A DNA stretch of 64,000 bases from Cryptomeria japonica (taxonomy: Eukaryota; Streptophyta; Pinopsida; Cupressales; Cupressaceae). Position 1 is the stretch's first letter. Every line of letters starts with the position of its first letter. A program made the translations under genes and the position numbers. The notes under the pieces are model-generated. The model saw only the letters and a list, made by a program, of their open reading frames with translations. It did not search any database and was not told where the DNA came from. Below are positions 35,168-47,288 of the stretch, piece after piece. Where the stretch lies: NCBI RefSeq assembly GCF_030272615.1, contig NC_081410.1, positions 572,395,241 through 572,459,240 of the forward strand, given 5' to 3'.

Positions 35168-35568
35168 TGTTGGAAAATGCACAATCCAATGAGAAATTGT
35201 AGGTGATTCAAGGTTTTGTCATTGATGGAAACCTTGCAATCATATGATACCGGCAAGACAAATATACCAGGACCGGCACTAGCACCGACAGAATCCTCTT
35301 GTAGTAGTAATATTCTCTTATTGGCTAGTAAGTGAATATTGTGGGTCACAAATCCCATCGAGGTTTTTCCCACATTGGGTTTCCTCATTAAAATACTGTG
35401 TTATGGTGTGCTTCTCATGTGGTTGTTGTTATTCTTGTTTACTGCATTATTTCTGGTTTACCGATACACAGTTTTAATATGTTTTTCATGTTTTAAGTCA
35501 AGTAAATTTATTCACTGGTTAGATATTGATTCACCCCCCCCCTCTTAGTATCTTTGGGAATCCTCACA
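35168..35568 (+). repeat. A4 5' LTR with internal deletion
   Basis: Only 401 bp against 777 bp for its partner. After GGCACTAGCACCGACAGAATC the sequence jumps directly to CTCTTGTAGTAGTAATATTC, so about 375 bp are missing, including the TATA-hairpin and the CCTGCATG palindrome. The copy therefore lost its likely promoter. Confidence 0.88.
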
Positions 35569-35639
35569 ATTGGTATAAAAGCTTAGTCCTCTATTTTCAA
35601 AAGCCTAACAGCTTGAGGAAGATCTTGTCATCGATAGAG

Positions 35640-36620
35640 ATGGAAAACTTGAGAAAAAAATTGGGAACAACTCTTACAAACTATGATGTAGAAAAGGTGA
35701 AGAATATCAAACTTGAAGATGACCTAAAGGCTGCTCAGGATATTATTCAAGCACTTCAAGAGAATTTTACTATTGCAAGGAATAAGAGAAGAGAACTTTG
35801 TGAAAAGATGCAAAATGAGGAAAATGAAAAGGAAACTCTTAATGATCTGGTAAACAAGTTAAGACAAGAAATCAGTACAACAAAGAATGAGATGTAGTAT
35901 ATGACTATGAGATTTTGTAAAGAAATTGAAGATAGAAAGAAGAATGAAGAAGACTTGGTTAGAAGACTAAATGATGCTGGAAATAAAAACATGAGACTCA
36001 GTCATGAAAATGATATGTTGAAGTCAAATCTAATGCACACACAAAATGACAGAACTGAACTCATGAGACATAAAGGTATCTTGGAGAACAAACTGACTGC
36101 TGCAAGTCATCACAAGGAGAAATTCAAGAAAAGTTCAGAAGAACTTGGTGACATACTGAAGAATCAGAAACCTAATGGTGATACAAATGGGCTTGGATTT
36201 GAAACTGCTGAAAGCTCTGGTACTGCAAATAATCATTATCATAACAAATCGGTAAGACAACCTACTACTTGCAAACTTAATGGAAAATGTTTTAACTGTA
36301 ACAAGTATGGTCATAGGGAAAATCAGTGTAGATCTAGAAATTATTAGAACACTAATACACCCACCGGTCAATGTTCCAAATGCAACAAAGTTGGTCATAA
36401 TTCAGAAAATTGTAGAATGAATGTAAGATTTTATGTTTGTGGAAGATTTGGGCACTTATCTAATCAATGCAGAACACATACCAGCATAGGATATGGGAAA
36501 TCTATTCAGAAGAACAATGTGACTTGTTATGCCTATAGCAAGATTGGACATATTGCTAAATTTTGTAGAAGCAAGTCCTCACCGGTAAATAACAAAGGTC
36601 CTAGTTTGAAAGGTAAAGAA
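35640..36620 (+). pseudogene. Family A ORF1, copy A4, main part
   Basis: From ATG 35640 (MENLRKKLGTTL) in one frame to the copia insertion after codon 327 (...SLKGKE); the last 44 codons follow at 57889. Two stops (TAG 35895-35897 and 36345-36347). Coiled coil with heptads (EDRKKNEEDLVRRLNDAGNK), then knuckles: 1 intact (CFNCNKYGHRENQC), 2 intact (CSKCNKVGHNSENC), 3 lost its first cysteine (FYVCGRFGH), 4 lost its second (CYAYSKIGH). The rejoined length of 371 codons equals A2, so no indel has accumulated. Confidence 0.85.
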
Positions 36621-38227
36621 TGATAACTCAATGATGAACCACTAGTAACAAACCGGTACTGAGAGGGGGGGGTGAATCAGTACAAACACAAATGCAGTCC
36701 AAAATTGGTTTGATAACAAATACTCCAAATGACTGGCAAATAGGGATACTGATTAAAACAAAGTGCAACCGATAACATCCAGTATAGCTCAAACAGTCAT
36801 AAACTGGTCACTCACTAAGCTTTCCTCTTAGCTCAATACTATAGTACCATTACGCTCTCATGCATGAATAGGTATACTAACATCAGATCTTCATATCAGT
36901 GAGTTCAATATGTTTTATAGGCAGGCATAAAACATAGAACCATCATATGCTCAACAGGTAAAACAAAGCATCACAAGATAAAAGCATTACACATGACACA
37001 CATATTTTTCACGTGGAAACCCAACTAGGAAAAACCAAGGTGGGGATGAATACCCACAAGTTTCTTTTGAACTCTTTTGAAGTCTGCTCTGTTAGGAGCC
37101 TTGTTTGGTTAAAGACATTACAATAGGTTCTGCTAGGAACCGATCCTGTTAGGGATCACCCGGTTAACGGATGGCTATAATACCCAGTTAAGGGTTAAAC
37201 CTGGTTAGGGTTACCTTGTTAGAGGATTTCAAGAACTCAATAGCTAAAGGATCTCCAGAGCTCTATAGCTTCTTAGAACTCATTAACCTTGAGTTACCCT
37301 GTTAAGGGATTTGAATCAAGCTGGTTAAGACTACCTTGTTAAGGGATTTTGCATCAAGCCTAGTTAAGGCTACCCTATTAAGGGATTTCATAATTATTGA
37401 AGTGGTTAAAGATCAACAAGAATTACAATGATCTGGTAACAACACTCAATGCTAATGCAAATCCATTTTGGCTCCTCTTCTCCTTCTGCACATTCACTTT
37501 GCAGGTATCTCTTCTCTCCTTTGGTCTGGCAAGAATCATGTAATACTTCCCTTGGATACACACTCACAACTTTTGCCAACAACCTTAGAAAGAAACACAA
37601 CATTGACCTTATAGGAAACAAACAGGTTGGTAGCAAAAACCCTAAACCCTAAACCTATTAGGTTAAGCAATTCAAGTGGTTCAATCTTGATCATTGAATC
37701 ATACTGCATTGAATGCAACAATCTTGAATATATCTCACGACATTCTCCATCATCCATTATCCACCAATTCCATGGCAGCTGATAACCCATCACACGTTAT
37801 CACCATTTGACAGACTTCGCACATTCTCGAGATAGATAGGAATAGTCTTCTTCATGCAAGATCCTTCACGCGCACAGAGCTTACATGGCAACATGATCTG
37901 TTCTCCATTATACTGCTAACTCATCACACAAAGATCACTGATTGAGTCACATAGACTTGAGGTACTCCAATCAGAAATCATGAAGTGGAAACTACCTACC
38001 AACTGGTAGTCACATAATGCTTCCATGTGCCGGTTCCCATAACTACATGCCGGTTCATCTTGAACAAATATGCTGCTTCACTTTGGCATATAAACTGATT
38101 CATACATATGTCAGTTCCTCTCTCTTTTCACCTATCACATGTGCCGGTTCACACCATGTCACATATTGACATCAATGATAACATACAATATCATTATGTC
38201 TTCATGCCAGTTCACATAATGCCAACA
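36621..38227 (-). repeat. Copia 3' LTR (1607 bp)
   Basis: Plus-strand ends TGATAACTCAATG and CATAATGCCAACA. A hand count over the first 150 bp gives about 11 substitutions and one indel against 42630-42780. An imperfect repeat of GGTTAAGGCTACCCTGTTAA / GGGATTT units lies at about 37150-37390 and recurs at 56815-57050 in the other LTR. Confidence 0.9.
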
Positions 38228-38470
38228 ATCTCCCCCTTTGGCATTGATGGCAATATACAAAGATATCTTGTCCACTTCACATCTTCTCCCCCATTTACTG
38301 CAAATATCTTTTCCACTTCACTCCTTCTCCCCCTTTGACAACAATGCCAAAGTGGAGGCACAAGCATCTCTATTCCATTATGCTGCTCCCCCTGAGGAGT
38401 AGCATCCTTCGACACATCAATCAACAAAAAATTGACTTTGCAATACCTGATTGATGTGGAACAATTACTT
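38228..38470 (-). promoter_or_regulatory. Copia polypurine region (several tracts)
   Basis: On the minus strand: CTCAGGGGGAGCAGCATAAT (about 38395), TTGTCAAAGGGGGAGAAGGA (about 38330), TGGGGGAGAAGATG (about 38290), and the LTR-adjacent ATCAATGCCAAAGGGGGAGA ending at 38228. The last is practically the same as the tract of family A. Confidence 0.8.
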
Positions 38471-38809
38471 TTAGTTCACCTCCTGAAGGGGCAATACCCC
38501 TAATTCACCTCTTAAGTGCACAAATGTAGTCTTTGGGAGAGGCTTGGTGAATATGTCTGCTAACTGCTCCTTACTGGAAACATGTTCCAGTGCAATCTCA
38601 TTATTCTGAACCTTTTCCCGCAAGAAATGATACTTAAGCTCAAAATGCTTGGTTCTAGAATGTAAAACTGGATTCTTTGAAATATTGATAGCACTTTTAT
38701 TATCACAGAATATGCTTACCAGTCTAGATACAGGGATCTTGAAGCCTTCTAGTACATGCTTCATCCAAATTGTCTGAGTGCAATTCATGAAAGCTGCAAC
38801 ATACTCCAC
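38471..38809 (-). pseudogene. Copia RNase H domain
   Basis: Minus-strand reading with EYVAAFMNCTQTIWMKHVLE, CDNKSAINISKNPVLHSRTK, HFELKYHFLREKV and the end EQLADIFTKPLPKTTFVHLR: the classical copia RNase H C-terminus, including the Asp of CDNKSA. The upstream joint to the RT part is broken near 38836 by a stop after SWMSKK. Confidence 0.9.
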
Positions 38810-38836
38810 TTCCGCTATAGACTGAGAGATACAACT

Positions 38837-40182
38837 CTACTTTTTACTCATCCATGAGACCAGTCTACCACCAAGAAAGAATGCACCACTGGTTGTGCTT
38901 TTCCAGTCATCCACATTACCTGCCGGATCAACATCTATGAACACTTTCAGATTGAAATCATTGCTATATGGGTACCGCAATCCATAGTCAACTATTCCCT
39001 TCAAATACCTAAGAATCTGCTTGACTGCAATCAAGTGGGATTCTCTGGGACTCTTCTGGAACCCTGCAGTAATGCCAACTGCATGTGCAATATCCGATCT
39101 ACTATGCACTACATAATGCAACTTACCAATCATTGATCGGTATTCCTTCTCATCAACCAGTATGAAATCATCCTCTTTTGTCAATTTGTAACCAGTCACC
39201 ATCGATGTACCAACCGGTTTGCTATCTTCCATGCCAAAAGTCTTCAACACCTCTTTGACATATTTGGACTGAGTGATAAAGATTCCATCTTTCATTTGCT
39301 GGATCTACAGTCAATGAAGAACTTAATCTCCCCTATGAGTGACATCTCAAACTCTTTCTTCATCTCATCAGCAAACTCATGACTCATCTTGTCATCTCGA
39401 CCAAAGATAATGTCATCAACAAAAACCTCATAGATCAGGATCTGATCTCCTTCAGACTTCAAGTAGATATTGTTATCTTCACTTGTTCTCTCAAATCCAA
39501 TCTTCACAATATGGGAATGTAGGTGCTCATACCATGCCCTAGGTGCTTGCTTTAGACCATATAAGGCTTTATGTAGCTCGCACACCATATCACTGTCTTC
39601 AGATAGGGAAAACCCATCTGGTTGCTCTATATATACCTCCTCTTCAAGTATACCATTTAGGAATGCAGATTTTACATCCATTTGATATACTTTGAACCCT
39701 TTAAAAGCTACATATGCAAGAAGCATACGAACTCCTTCCAATCTGGCTACAGGAGCAAAGGTTTCTCCATAGTCTTCTCCTTCTTCTTGAGCATATCCTT
39801 TGCACACCAATCTGGCTTTATTCCTAATCACTGTGCCATCCTCATTCAGCTTGTTTATGAATACCCATTTCATGCCAATGACATTTTTATGCACTGGTCT
39901 CGGTACCAAGGACCATGTACCATTTTTCTCTATCTGGTCAAGTTCCTCTTCCATTGCCTTGATCCAGTCTTCATCTTTATGAGCCTCTTTGAATGATTTA
40001 GGCTCAAATTCAGAGATCATGCATGAGTTTTCTCTGATCTTTCTTCTTGTAAGGATTCCTGCATCCTTATCTCCTATGATCTTCTTAGGATCATGATTCA
40101 ACTTGACATACCGAGGAATGTTCTTAACTGGTTCTTCTTGCTTTTCCTCTTCATCCTCACCTTCATTAGTATCAACATTCAT
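38837..40182 (-). pseudogene. Copia reverse transcriptase domain
   Basis: Carries [91 protein letters not shown] and the catalytic FVDDIIFG (usual YVDD with Y-to-F). It then continues with SKYVKEVLKTFGMED and GKLHYVVHSRSDIAHAVG in a frame that changes near 39293. The upstream linker is acidic ([14 protein letters not shown]). This segment shows the best conservation of the element. Confidence 0.93.
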
Positions 40183-40422
40183 CGGTTCAGGAATAGTGTT
40201 ACTGGTACTTGGTTGACTAACAACTGGTTCCCAGAAGGTTGCAACTGGTTCATTTATAGCTTGCTGACTACTAGTTTCCTCAGTTTTCTCAGAGGATTCA
40301 CCAACTCTTACATTGATACTTTCTATAATTCTCTAAGTCCTATTGTTGTAACACTTGTAAGCTTTACTCTTGGTGGAATATCCTAGAAATATTCCCTCAT
40401 CACATTTAGCTTCAAATTTTCC

Positions 40423-42559
40423 CTAATGTTCACTCCTCTTGATGTAACATTTGCTACCAAATACTCTAAAGTAGCTAACCACAGGTGTCTTACCAGTCCA
40501 ATACTCATAAGGAGTTTTGTCCTTACCTTTCTTGATGAGTACCCGGTTCATAGTGTAGACTGCAGTGCTCACCACTTCTCTCGAAAAGGTGTGAGCTACC
40601 TTTCCTTGAATCAACATGGTTCTCGCTGCTTCAACCATAGTTCGGTTATTCCTCTCTGCTAGGCCATTCTGCTATTGAGTCTGGGGGGAAGACAACTGTC
40701 TCTTGATGCCAAATTCTTCACAATACTTATTGAATTTACCGGAAGTGAATTCCCCTCCTTGATCAGTTCTAAGACACTTGATCCTTTTACCATTTTTCTT
40801 CTCCACTAATGCTCTGAAAGCTTTGAAGTTCCCAAAAGCTTCATATTTGTCTTTCAAGAATTGACTCACATCATTCTTGAGCAGTCATCAGTGAGAATCA
40901 TGAAGTACCTATCACCCTGCACACTTCTAGTTTTCATAGGACCACATAAATCAGTATGCACAAGATCAAGCAAGTTGTCAGCAGTAAAAGATTTACTTTT
41001 AAAGGTTGAGGAAGACATTTTCCCCAATTGACACTCTCTACCAAGGTATTATCTAGTTTGCTTAGCACTGGCAACCCTTTAATTGCCTTGATCTTACTAG
41101 CCTTCACAATGTTATCAAAGTTTACATGACAAAGTCTCCTATGCCATATCCAACTATCATCAAGCTTAGCCATAAGACATGTACTTATATTAGCATTCAG
41201 ATGAAATAGGTTACCTTTGGTCTGCATGCCGGTGGCCACCAATTTACCATCTTTTCCTTTGATTATGCAAACACCATTCTTGAATTCCAGAGTGAGGCCA
41301 CTGTCATTTAGCTGGGCAACACATAGAAGGTTGTGTCTAAGACCATCAACCCAGTACACATTGTTAGCACTGCTATTTCCATTCAGAGAGATGGACCCTC
41401 TGCCTTTAACCATGCATGGTGCATCATTGCCAAAGTGAACCACACCACCATCATACTCCTCCAAGGATAGAAACTTGCTCCAGTCACCAGTCATATGGTG
41501 AGAACAACCACTGTCAATGATCCACTCATTTGAATTATCAAACCAGGAGACAAGAGCCTTCTTGTCTGCCACATCTTCCTTTACAACAAAAAACACAATG
41601 TCTTCATTCTCTTCATCTTCTAATTCCTCATTTGTGACACCTTCATCAACTGCCACAAAACAGTTTCTCCAGTTTCCTCCTCTGAATTTCCTGAACCTTT
41701 CTAGTTTGTCCTTGTTATCGCCATTAGGACAGTTTATAGCAATATGTCCTATCTGGTTACAAGAAAAATATTTCAAAGGTAGCTTACCTTTGTATTTACC
41801 AGTTCCTTTGTGAAGCTTCCTGGAAAGGAGAGCTTCGAATGCCATCAGAGTCTCCTCATCATTCATTTCTCTACTCTGACTAGGTTCCCCACTAGTGCTA
41901 GCCTCTTTTCCTTTTCTGGATGGTATAGCAGAGGCTTTAAATGCTGATTCAGTCTTTTGAACACTCCCATCAAAAATATTTAGCTCATAGGTTGTTAACT
42001 TGGCTATGATGGAGTCCAAGGATACTTTAGACTTGTCTATTGATCTCAGCTCCTTAAAAACAACAACCCTTATTGCATAGACCGGTAATAGGGATCTCAG
42101 GACTTTACTTACCACAGTGGAATCTTCTATTTTACCTCCTGCACTCTTGATTTCTCCAACAACCATTTTGATTCTTATTCCATACTGTTGTATGGTCTCA
42201 CCTTCAACCATCCACATGTCTTCAAACTTCCCTCTCAGGCTTTCTTCCTTAGCCTATTTTACATGCTCATCACCACCATAGATATTTTCAAGAGTATCCC
42301 ATACCTCTTTGGGATTTTCTTTGTCTTGAACATCAATAAACTCAATGTCAGATAGACTACTAATAAGGGCTTCCATGACTTGCACATTTTCTTGTATCTC
42401 TCTCTTTTGGTCATCGATGAGAGTACCGATAGGGACAACATATACATTTTCAACATAACTCTAGTGTTGAACACCAATGCTTCTGATGAATATCTTCATC
42501 CTCTCTTTCCATATACCAAAATTTTCCCTGTTAAACTTTGGACCTTCCCTCTTCATCAT
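40423..42559 (-). pseudogene. Copia Gag, protease and integrase region
   Basis: Starts at minus ATG 42559 (MMKREGPKFNRENFGIWKER). Gag ends with a knuckle-like FSCNQIGHIAINC (first Cys replaced by Phe). The protease is WIIDSGCSHHMTGD (about 41515). The pre-integrase zinc region is WIWHRRLCHVNFDNI (about 41140). A frameshift near 41030 precedes the integrase core, which resumes as KDKYEAFGNFKAF, RTDQGGEFTSGKFN and, after a CAG-to-TAG stop at 40672-40674, QNGLAERNNRTMVEAARTML. It ends at GYFRVFGSKCY-like sequence near 40450. Other stops are near 42463 and 42256. Not functional. Confidence 0.9.
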
Positions 42560-42615
42560 TTGACTAGGATCTTTACCTCAAGCGGTTAAGCTTACAACAC
42601 AGAGGACCTAGAGGT

Positions 42616-42627
42616 GCTCTGATACCA
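42616..42627 (-). promoter_or_regulatory. Copia primer-binding site
   Basis: Minus-strand TGGTATCAGAGC two bases after the LTR end GAGTTATCA; exact initiator-Met match. Confidence 0.9.
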
Positions 42628-42629
42628 AT

Positions 42630-42780
42630 TGATAACTCAATGATGAACCACTAGTACCAAACCGGTACTGAGAGAGGGAGGGTGAATTAGTACAAACACA
42701 AATGTAGTCCAAAACTGGTTTGACAGCAAATACTCCAAATGACTGGCAAATAGGGATACTGGTTAAAATAGAGTGCAACC
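42630..42780 (-). repeat. Copia 5' LTR, first fragment
   Basis: Begins TGATAACTCAATGATGAACC and is interrupted after GAGTGCAACC by the gypsy element. It continues at 56404; CAACC is duplicated. Confidence 0.92.
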
Positions 42781-45700
42781 TATGAGGCCCTACCCCGACT
42801 CAGCTTGACATTTTCTGTTACTTACATATTGAGACTATTATGGATGCTTTATTTTATGCTTTATGGATTTAGAACCTATATGATTCCATGATTTGGATCA
42901 CATTGACATATATTGATGCTTCATTTTATGCATTATGATTATGAAACTTTATATGTTACTAGAATAGAATTACTTTGAAATGGTGAATGTCATTATTAGA
43001 ATTGCAGGACTTCATTTTGATGATAGAAAAAGGATGCTTATTTTATGAATGGCTCAATTTTGAGAATTATGATAATTGCTTATGTGGAATCGAATTTGAA
43101 TGAATGGGATATTGAATTATTATTGTCAAATGTATGAGTGTTTGATGTGCAATGAAATCTATGTATTTAATTATGCACAATTGTGATTATTTGGAATTAC
43201 TAATGTGTTAATTGAGATGTGCAGGAAAATTATCCATGTGACCATGGAATAAATATGGAGAACCAAACCTAGACCAATGTACGTTTGTTAAGCCAGGGGT
43301 TGTCTATTTGGAGAGACAACACCCTGTTTGTAATGTATTTTATTTGTGAAAGTAAATGATACATGTGTGTTAATTTGATTTTATTTAATTGTGTAAACCT
43401 ACAAGAGACAAATTCCATGTGTGATTTTTATATTGTATTTTATTGTGTCACTTGACACATGTGCTGATTAGTGTCATTGATTTTGACTTGTCTCTTGGAG
43501 GGAGTTTTGTTTCTACCAAAGCCATTCAAACACATGAGTGTGGTCCCAAATTGCCTTGGGTAAGGAGTCTTGGGAGTGGTCAACTCAGGTTTGACCCGTA
43601 GGTTAACTTCAGTTGGGTTTCTAAGGGGTCAAATGGACTCCTAGGGTCAGTTTTAGGGCTTTTCCAAAGGTCCAAAGGGTATACCTATGGGTTAGGGGTA
43701 TTTTTAAACATGTGACTACTCCCATGTGACTGTTTAGTCACCTCAAAAAGTGGTTTTCCCAAGGTGAGCGAAATTTCAACTTAGAAGGTTCCTTCTAGGA
43801 TAGACAATCTTCCCTTTTGATGTCAAACTCTCTTCCCCATCCTCTCTCACCTTTTCCCTTTCTAGTTTTAGCAACATGTAAGAGGTTGGGAAGAGCAACC
43901 AATGGGAACTCTCACCTTACCCAAGGGGTTGGGAAGTGTGAGAGAAGCCTTCTTAGGAAAGGATGAGGGACTTAGTGAGTAATCACCCACTCTCCATTGT
44001 TGGAGATTATGCATTTTTTTGAAAATTAGTTGTAGGATAGAATTTTGGTGAAGGGTTGGTGGAAAATTTGTGTGGATTTGGGCAGCTCATCCCCAACTAA
44101 GTCTAACATACCTATTGGCAGATTAAGGTTGGTTTTACTTCTTTTTTTGTTATGTTGTTTATGTTGTTTTGAAAGAAAGAAATGCTTGTATGAGGAGATG
44201 TGTATATCTAAAATGTTTTGTAGGAGATAAATGTAAATTTTCATTTCCTTGTTCTTTGTTTATGTGTTCTTGTTTAGGGAGTGTCCAAGGCCTCCTACTC
44301 TTGGGAGAGTAGGATGGTCTTGGGGTGGAAGAAGTATGACAGCCTTAGGTGAGAGGCTCTCCTTATGAAGAGTGATCTCAAGGGTTTCCTTTGTGACCCT
44401 TTTTGCATAGCCTTGTGTATGCATTTGGGGGTCATAAGGGGGGGAAATATGGCTTTTATGCCTTTGGGGGGCATAAGGTGTGGAGATGAATTTTGTTGTA
44501 TTTTGCTTTGCCATGAGGTGGCTTGAGTTGTATTAGGCTTGCAATCTCCTCGATGGTATTTGGTCCACTTCCACCCGTGGAAAGATCATCACAAGTTGTG
44601 GTGAGAGTGTAGCTTGGGATGGGAAAATGCATGTTGAGTGTTTGCCCCTTACTGTTGTGTTGATTATTTGTTTGTGACCTGTCTAGTGCTTGGTTCTCCA
44701 AGCTCGGGGGAGGCTTCTAGTAAGCCTAGGCTGGGAGGTGAGCTCTCCATGGTCAAGTTATATTTTATTGCAGGTTGCTTGGGATGGAAAAGAAAGGATA
44801 TAGGAATTAGTTGCTGTTCTAAGTTGCAGAAATAGTTTCTCAAAAAAAAAAGTATGTATTTTGTAGCAAGAAAAAAAAAGGAGCTAATGTTGTATTTATT
44901 TTTAAAAAAAAAGTGTATGTATTTATTCATAGTCCTAAGGAAGGAAATTTCTAGTTGGGGTTTCAAACCCATTTGTATTATTATTTACTTGTATTTTAAT
45001 TTGCTAAAGAAATGTATTTCTCCTATTTGGTTAGTTTTGCAAAGAGGGAAGATGAAATATATGAACTTGTATTTAAATCTTCATTAAAAAAAAGGAAATA
45101 AAGTTGTTGCCTTTATGTGTATTCTGCAAATAAATTAATTATGTTACTACATGTTCATTTATGTTTATTTATGCTGCTGCAAATAAAATAAATCTGTCAT
45201 TTATTTTTCCATTTAATGCAGAAAATAAATCTTATTGTAGTAGCTTATTTTATCAAAAAAAAGATTAGCATATAGTCCTAGTTTTATGATTATATTAGAA
45301 AAGATTACATTAAAGTAGTTGTTTTATATGCATTAAAAAAAAAAAAGTTAGTTACAGAATATAAATTACTTTTCTTTTTATGCCTTTTAGAAAACAAAGA
45401 GAATATCTATTAATCTACTATTATCATACTATGAATAATCATGTTAATTTCTGCATGTGAAAACAAAATAAATTTACCAGAAATGAACTTAAAGTTTGAG
45501 CTATGAGTGTTATTGAGTTTTCATATAAACCTTTATTTTTATGTAAATATATATCAACACACACACACACACACACATATATATAAACATACATTTAAAC
45601 ATCTAACCTATTCATGCTGAAAAAAAAAAAAAAACCATATTTAAATAAAATTTAACAAAACAGAGATATACATATTTATAATAAATATATATATGTGTAT

Positions 45701-45820
45701 ATATATATATAACTAAATATATATAAAAAAAAATATAAACATAAATGCTAAACGTTATTCTTTTTTTAAAAAGAATATTCATAAATAAAAAAAAATGGAG
45801 CTATGTCTGTGGCCGTTGGT

Positions 45821-46082
45821 GTCCACAGACTGCAGGGGCATCGCAGCTATGGGCGGCGCCGTCCACAGACCGTGGGATCACCGCAGCTGTGGACGGCGAC
45901 GTCCACAGTCTACGGGTCACCGTAGCTGTGGGCGGCGACATCCGCAGGCCTGCGAGTCTCCACAACTTTGGGCTGTGATATCCACAGTCTGTGGGAATGC
46001 CATAGTTGTGGGCGGCGTCATCCACAGCCTGCAGATGCACCGTGACCATGGGCGGAGCTGTCCATAGTCTATGGTTGCACCA
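45821..46082 (+). repeat. GC-rich 40-bp minisatellite in gypsy 5' LTR
   Basis: About 6.5 tandem units of 39-41 bp with core GCAGCTGTGGGCGGCGACGT and CCACAGTCTGCGGGTCACC, CpG-rich within an otherwise AT-rich LTR. Confidence 0.92.
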
Positions 46083-46248
46083 CTCCCCTTCCTCCTCCTC
46101 CACGGAAATGCCCGACTTGGCCCTGCGCACCCGCCGTGGAAGAAAATAGAGCACCGCCTCCCATGGTCGCGGCTCCCACACCTGCACACACACAAAAAAA
46201 AAAAAGAGACATTTCACTCACACACAAGATAAGAATTATCACACACAT

Positions 46249-46275
46249 GCCCTAACCCTAATTTCGGGTTAGGGC
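46249..46275. repeat. Telomere-like hairpin in gypsy 5' LTR
   Basis: GCCCTAACCC, a 7-base loop, then GGGTTAGGGC: perfect 10-bp inverted arms containing the CCCTAA word. The 3' LTR copy at 55523-55549 has one arm mismatch (AGGTTAGGGC). Confidence 0.85.
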
Positions 46276-46440
46276 AAACACATATGGATTTTAAAAGAAA
46301 AATTATCAAAGGGATTTTTATAATTTTCTTTTAGTAAGGTAAAGTAATAAATAAAAGGGGAAGAGGGCCATCACTTCAACCCTTGTATTATACATAAAAA
46401 TATACATTTAAATATATATATATATATTTATATATATTTG

Positions 46441-46472
<32 letters not shown>

Positions 46473-47133
46473 CGTGTATAGATGGACATTTTTACATTTC
46501 CCCCATGCCCCCCTTATATATATATATATGTTTTAGATATATGGTATCTACATATATATATATATATGTATGTAGAATTTTATATATATATATTTGAAAC
46601 CAAATGTTTAATTGCAAATCATTTATAACCACTTTCTAATGTTATAGAAGTGAAGAAGCATTTTAATAAGAAATTTTATACTTAAACTCTTGGGAGGATA
46701 AATCTTAGGGGATTAAATGACCCATGTATGTCAAGTTGGCCCTTTTATTTTGAAATTTATTAGACACCTTTTAATCAATGGTAGTTTTGTTCAATAGGTT
46801 TAATTAATCTAAGGGTTAGGGCAAATTAAATTAGACCCTAGGCAATTAAAAGAATTTAGGAGGGTTATTATAACTCTTATCAATTAACTAGAGATTTTGT
46901 TAAATGTGTTTAATTGTTAATTGGTGAGATAATAATAATTCTCTTGGAGAATTTAATATTAGCTCGCTTATAACTTAGATTATTTATCGCCTAATTAATT
47001 TAGTTGTTTGATTCACCCAAAACATAGTTAAGACCAAATGAGTTGCATTATTTTAATAAGTTAGTCATACTAGGTTAAGTATTTAAAAAAAAAAATTATT
47101 CCGTTTGTGCCCAAAAGTTTGGGTATGACATTT

Positions 47134-47145
47134 TGGTATCAGAGC
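47134..47145 (+). promoter_or_regulatory. Gypsy primer-binding site
   Basis: TGGTATCAGAGC, exact initiator-Met match, three bases after the LTR. Confidence 0.93.
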
Positions 47146-47288
47146 AAGGTTTCCAACACTAGGAACCTTTCTCCATTACGTTTTGCTATAATTATTTAAT
47201 TAATTAAATTATATTTATTTTTATTATATTTATTTTTAATTAGTTAAAATATTGATTTATTTCATTTTATTTTATTTTTTAAAAAAGG

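Larger units (their letters stand above)
42781..47130 (+). repeat. Gypsy 5' LTR (4350 bp)
   Basis: TATGAGGCCC...GGGTATGACA (the other copy starts TGTGAGGCCC). Mostly AT-rich with poly(A/T) and (AT)n runs, and one GC-rich tandem array at 45821-46082. ORFs inside it, for example around 44026-44972, recur in the 3' LTR and are not supported as genes. Confidence 0.95.

Noticed and set aside
37150-37390. CRISPR-like look of spaced repeats in the copia LTR
   Set aside because: Units are degenerate, spacing is irregular, and the sequence is a plant LTR present twice; it is a tandem LTR repeat.
36621-38227. Separate solo LTR at 36621-38227
   Set aside because: It is followed by polypurine tract and copia pol, and the flanking AAGAA pairs with 57884-57888, so it is the 3' LTR of the copia.
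44026-44972. Short ORFs repeated at 53298-54115
   Set aside because: They are duplicated only because both LTRs of the gypsy contain them; no protein-like features and no conservation beyond the LTR copy.
45795-46217. GC-rich open frames in both directions, possible gene or CpG island
   Set aside because: The frames are produced by a 40-bp tandem repeat whose period is not a multiple of three, and the same region recurs at 55055-55355 in the other LTR.
46249-46275. Interstitial telomere sequence
   Set aside because: Only one or two CCCTAA words arranged as a hairpin, not a tandem telomeric array.
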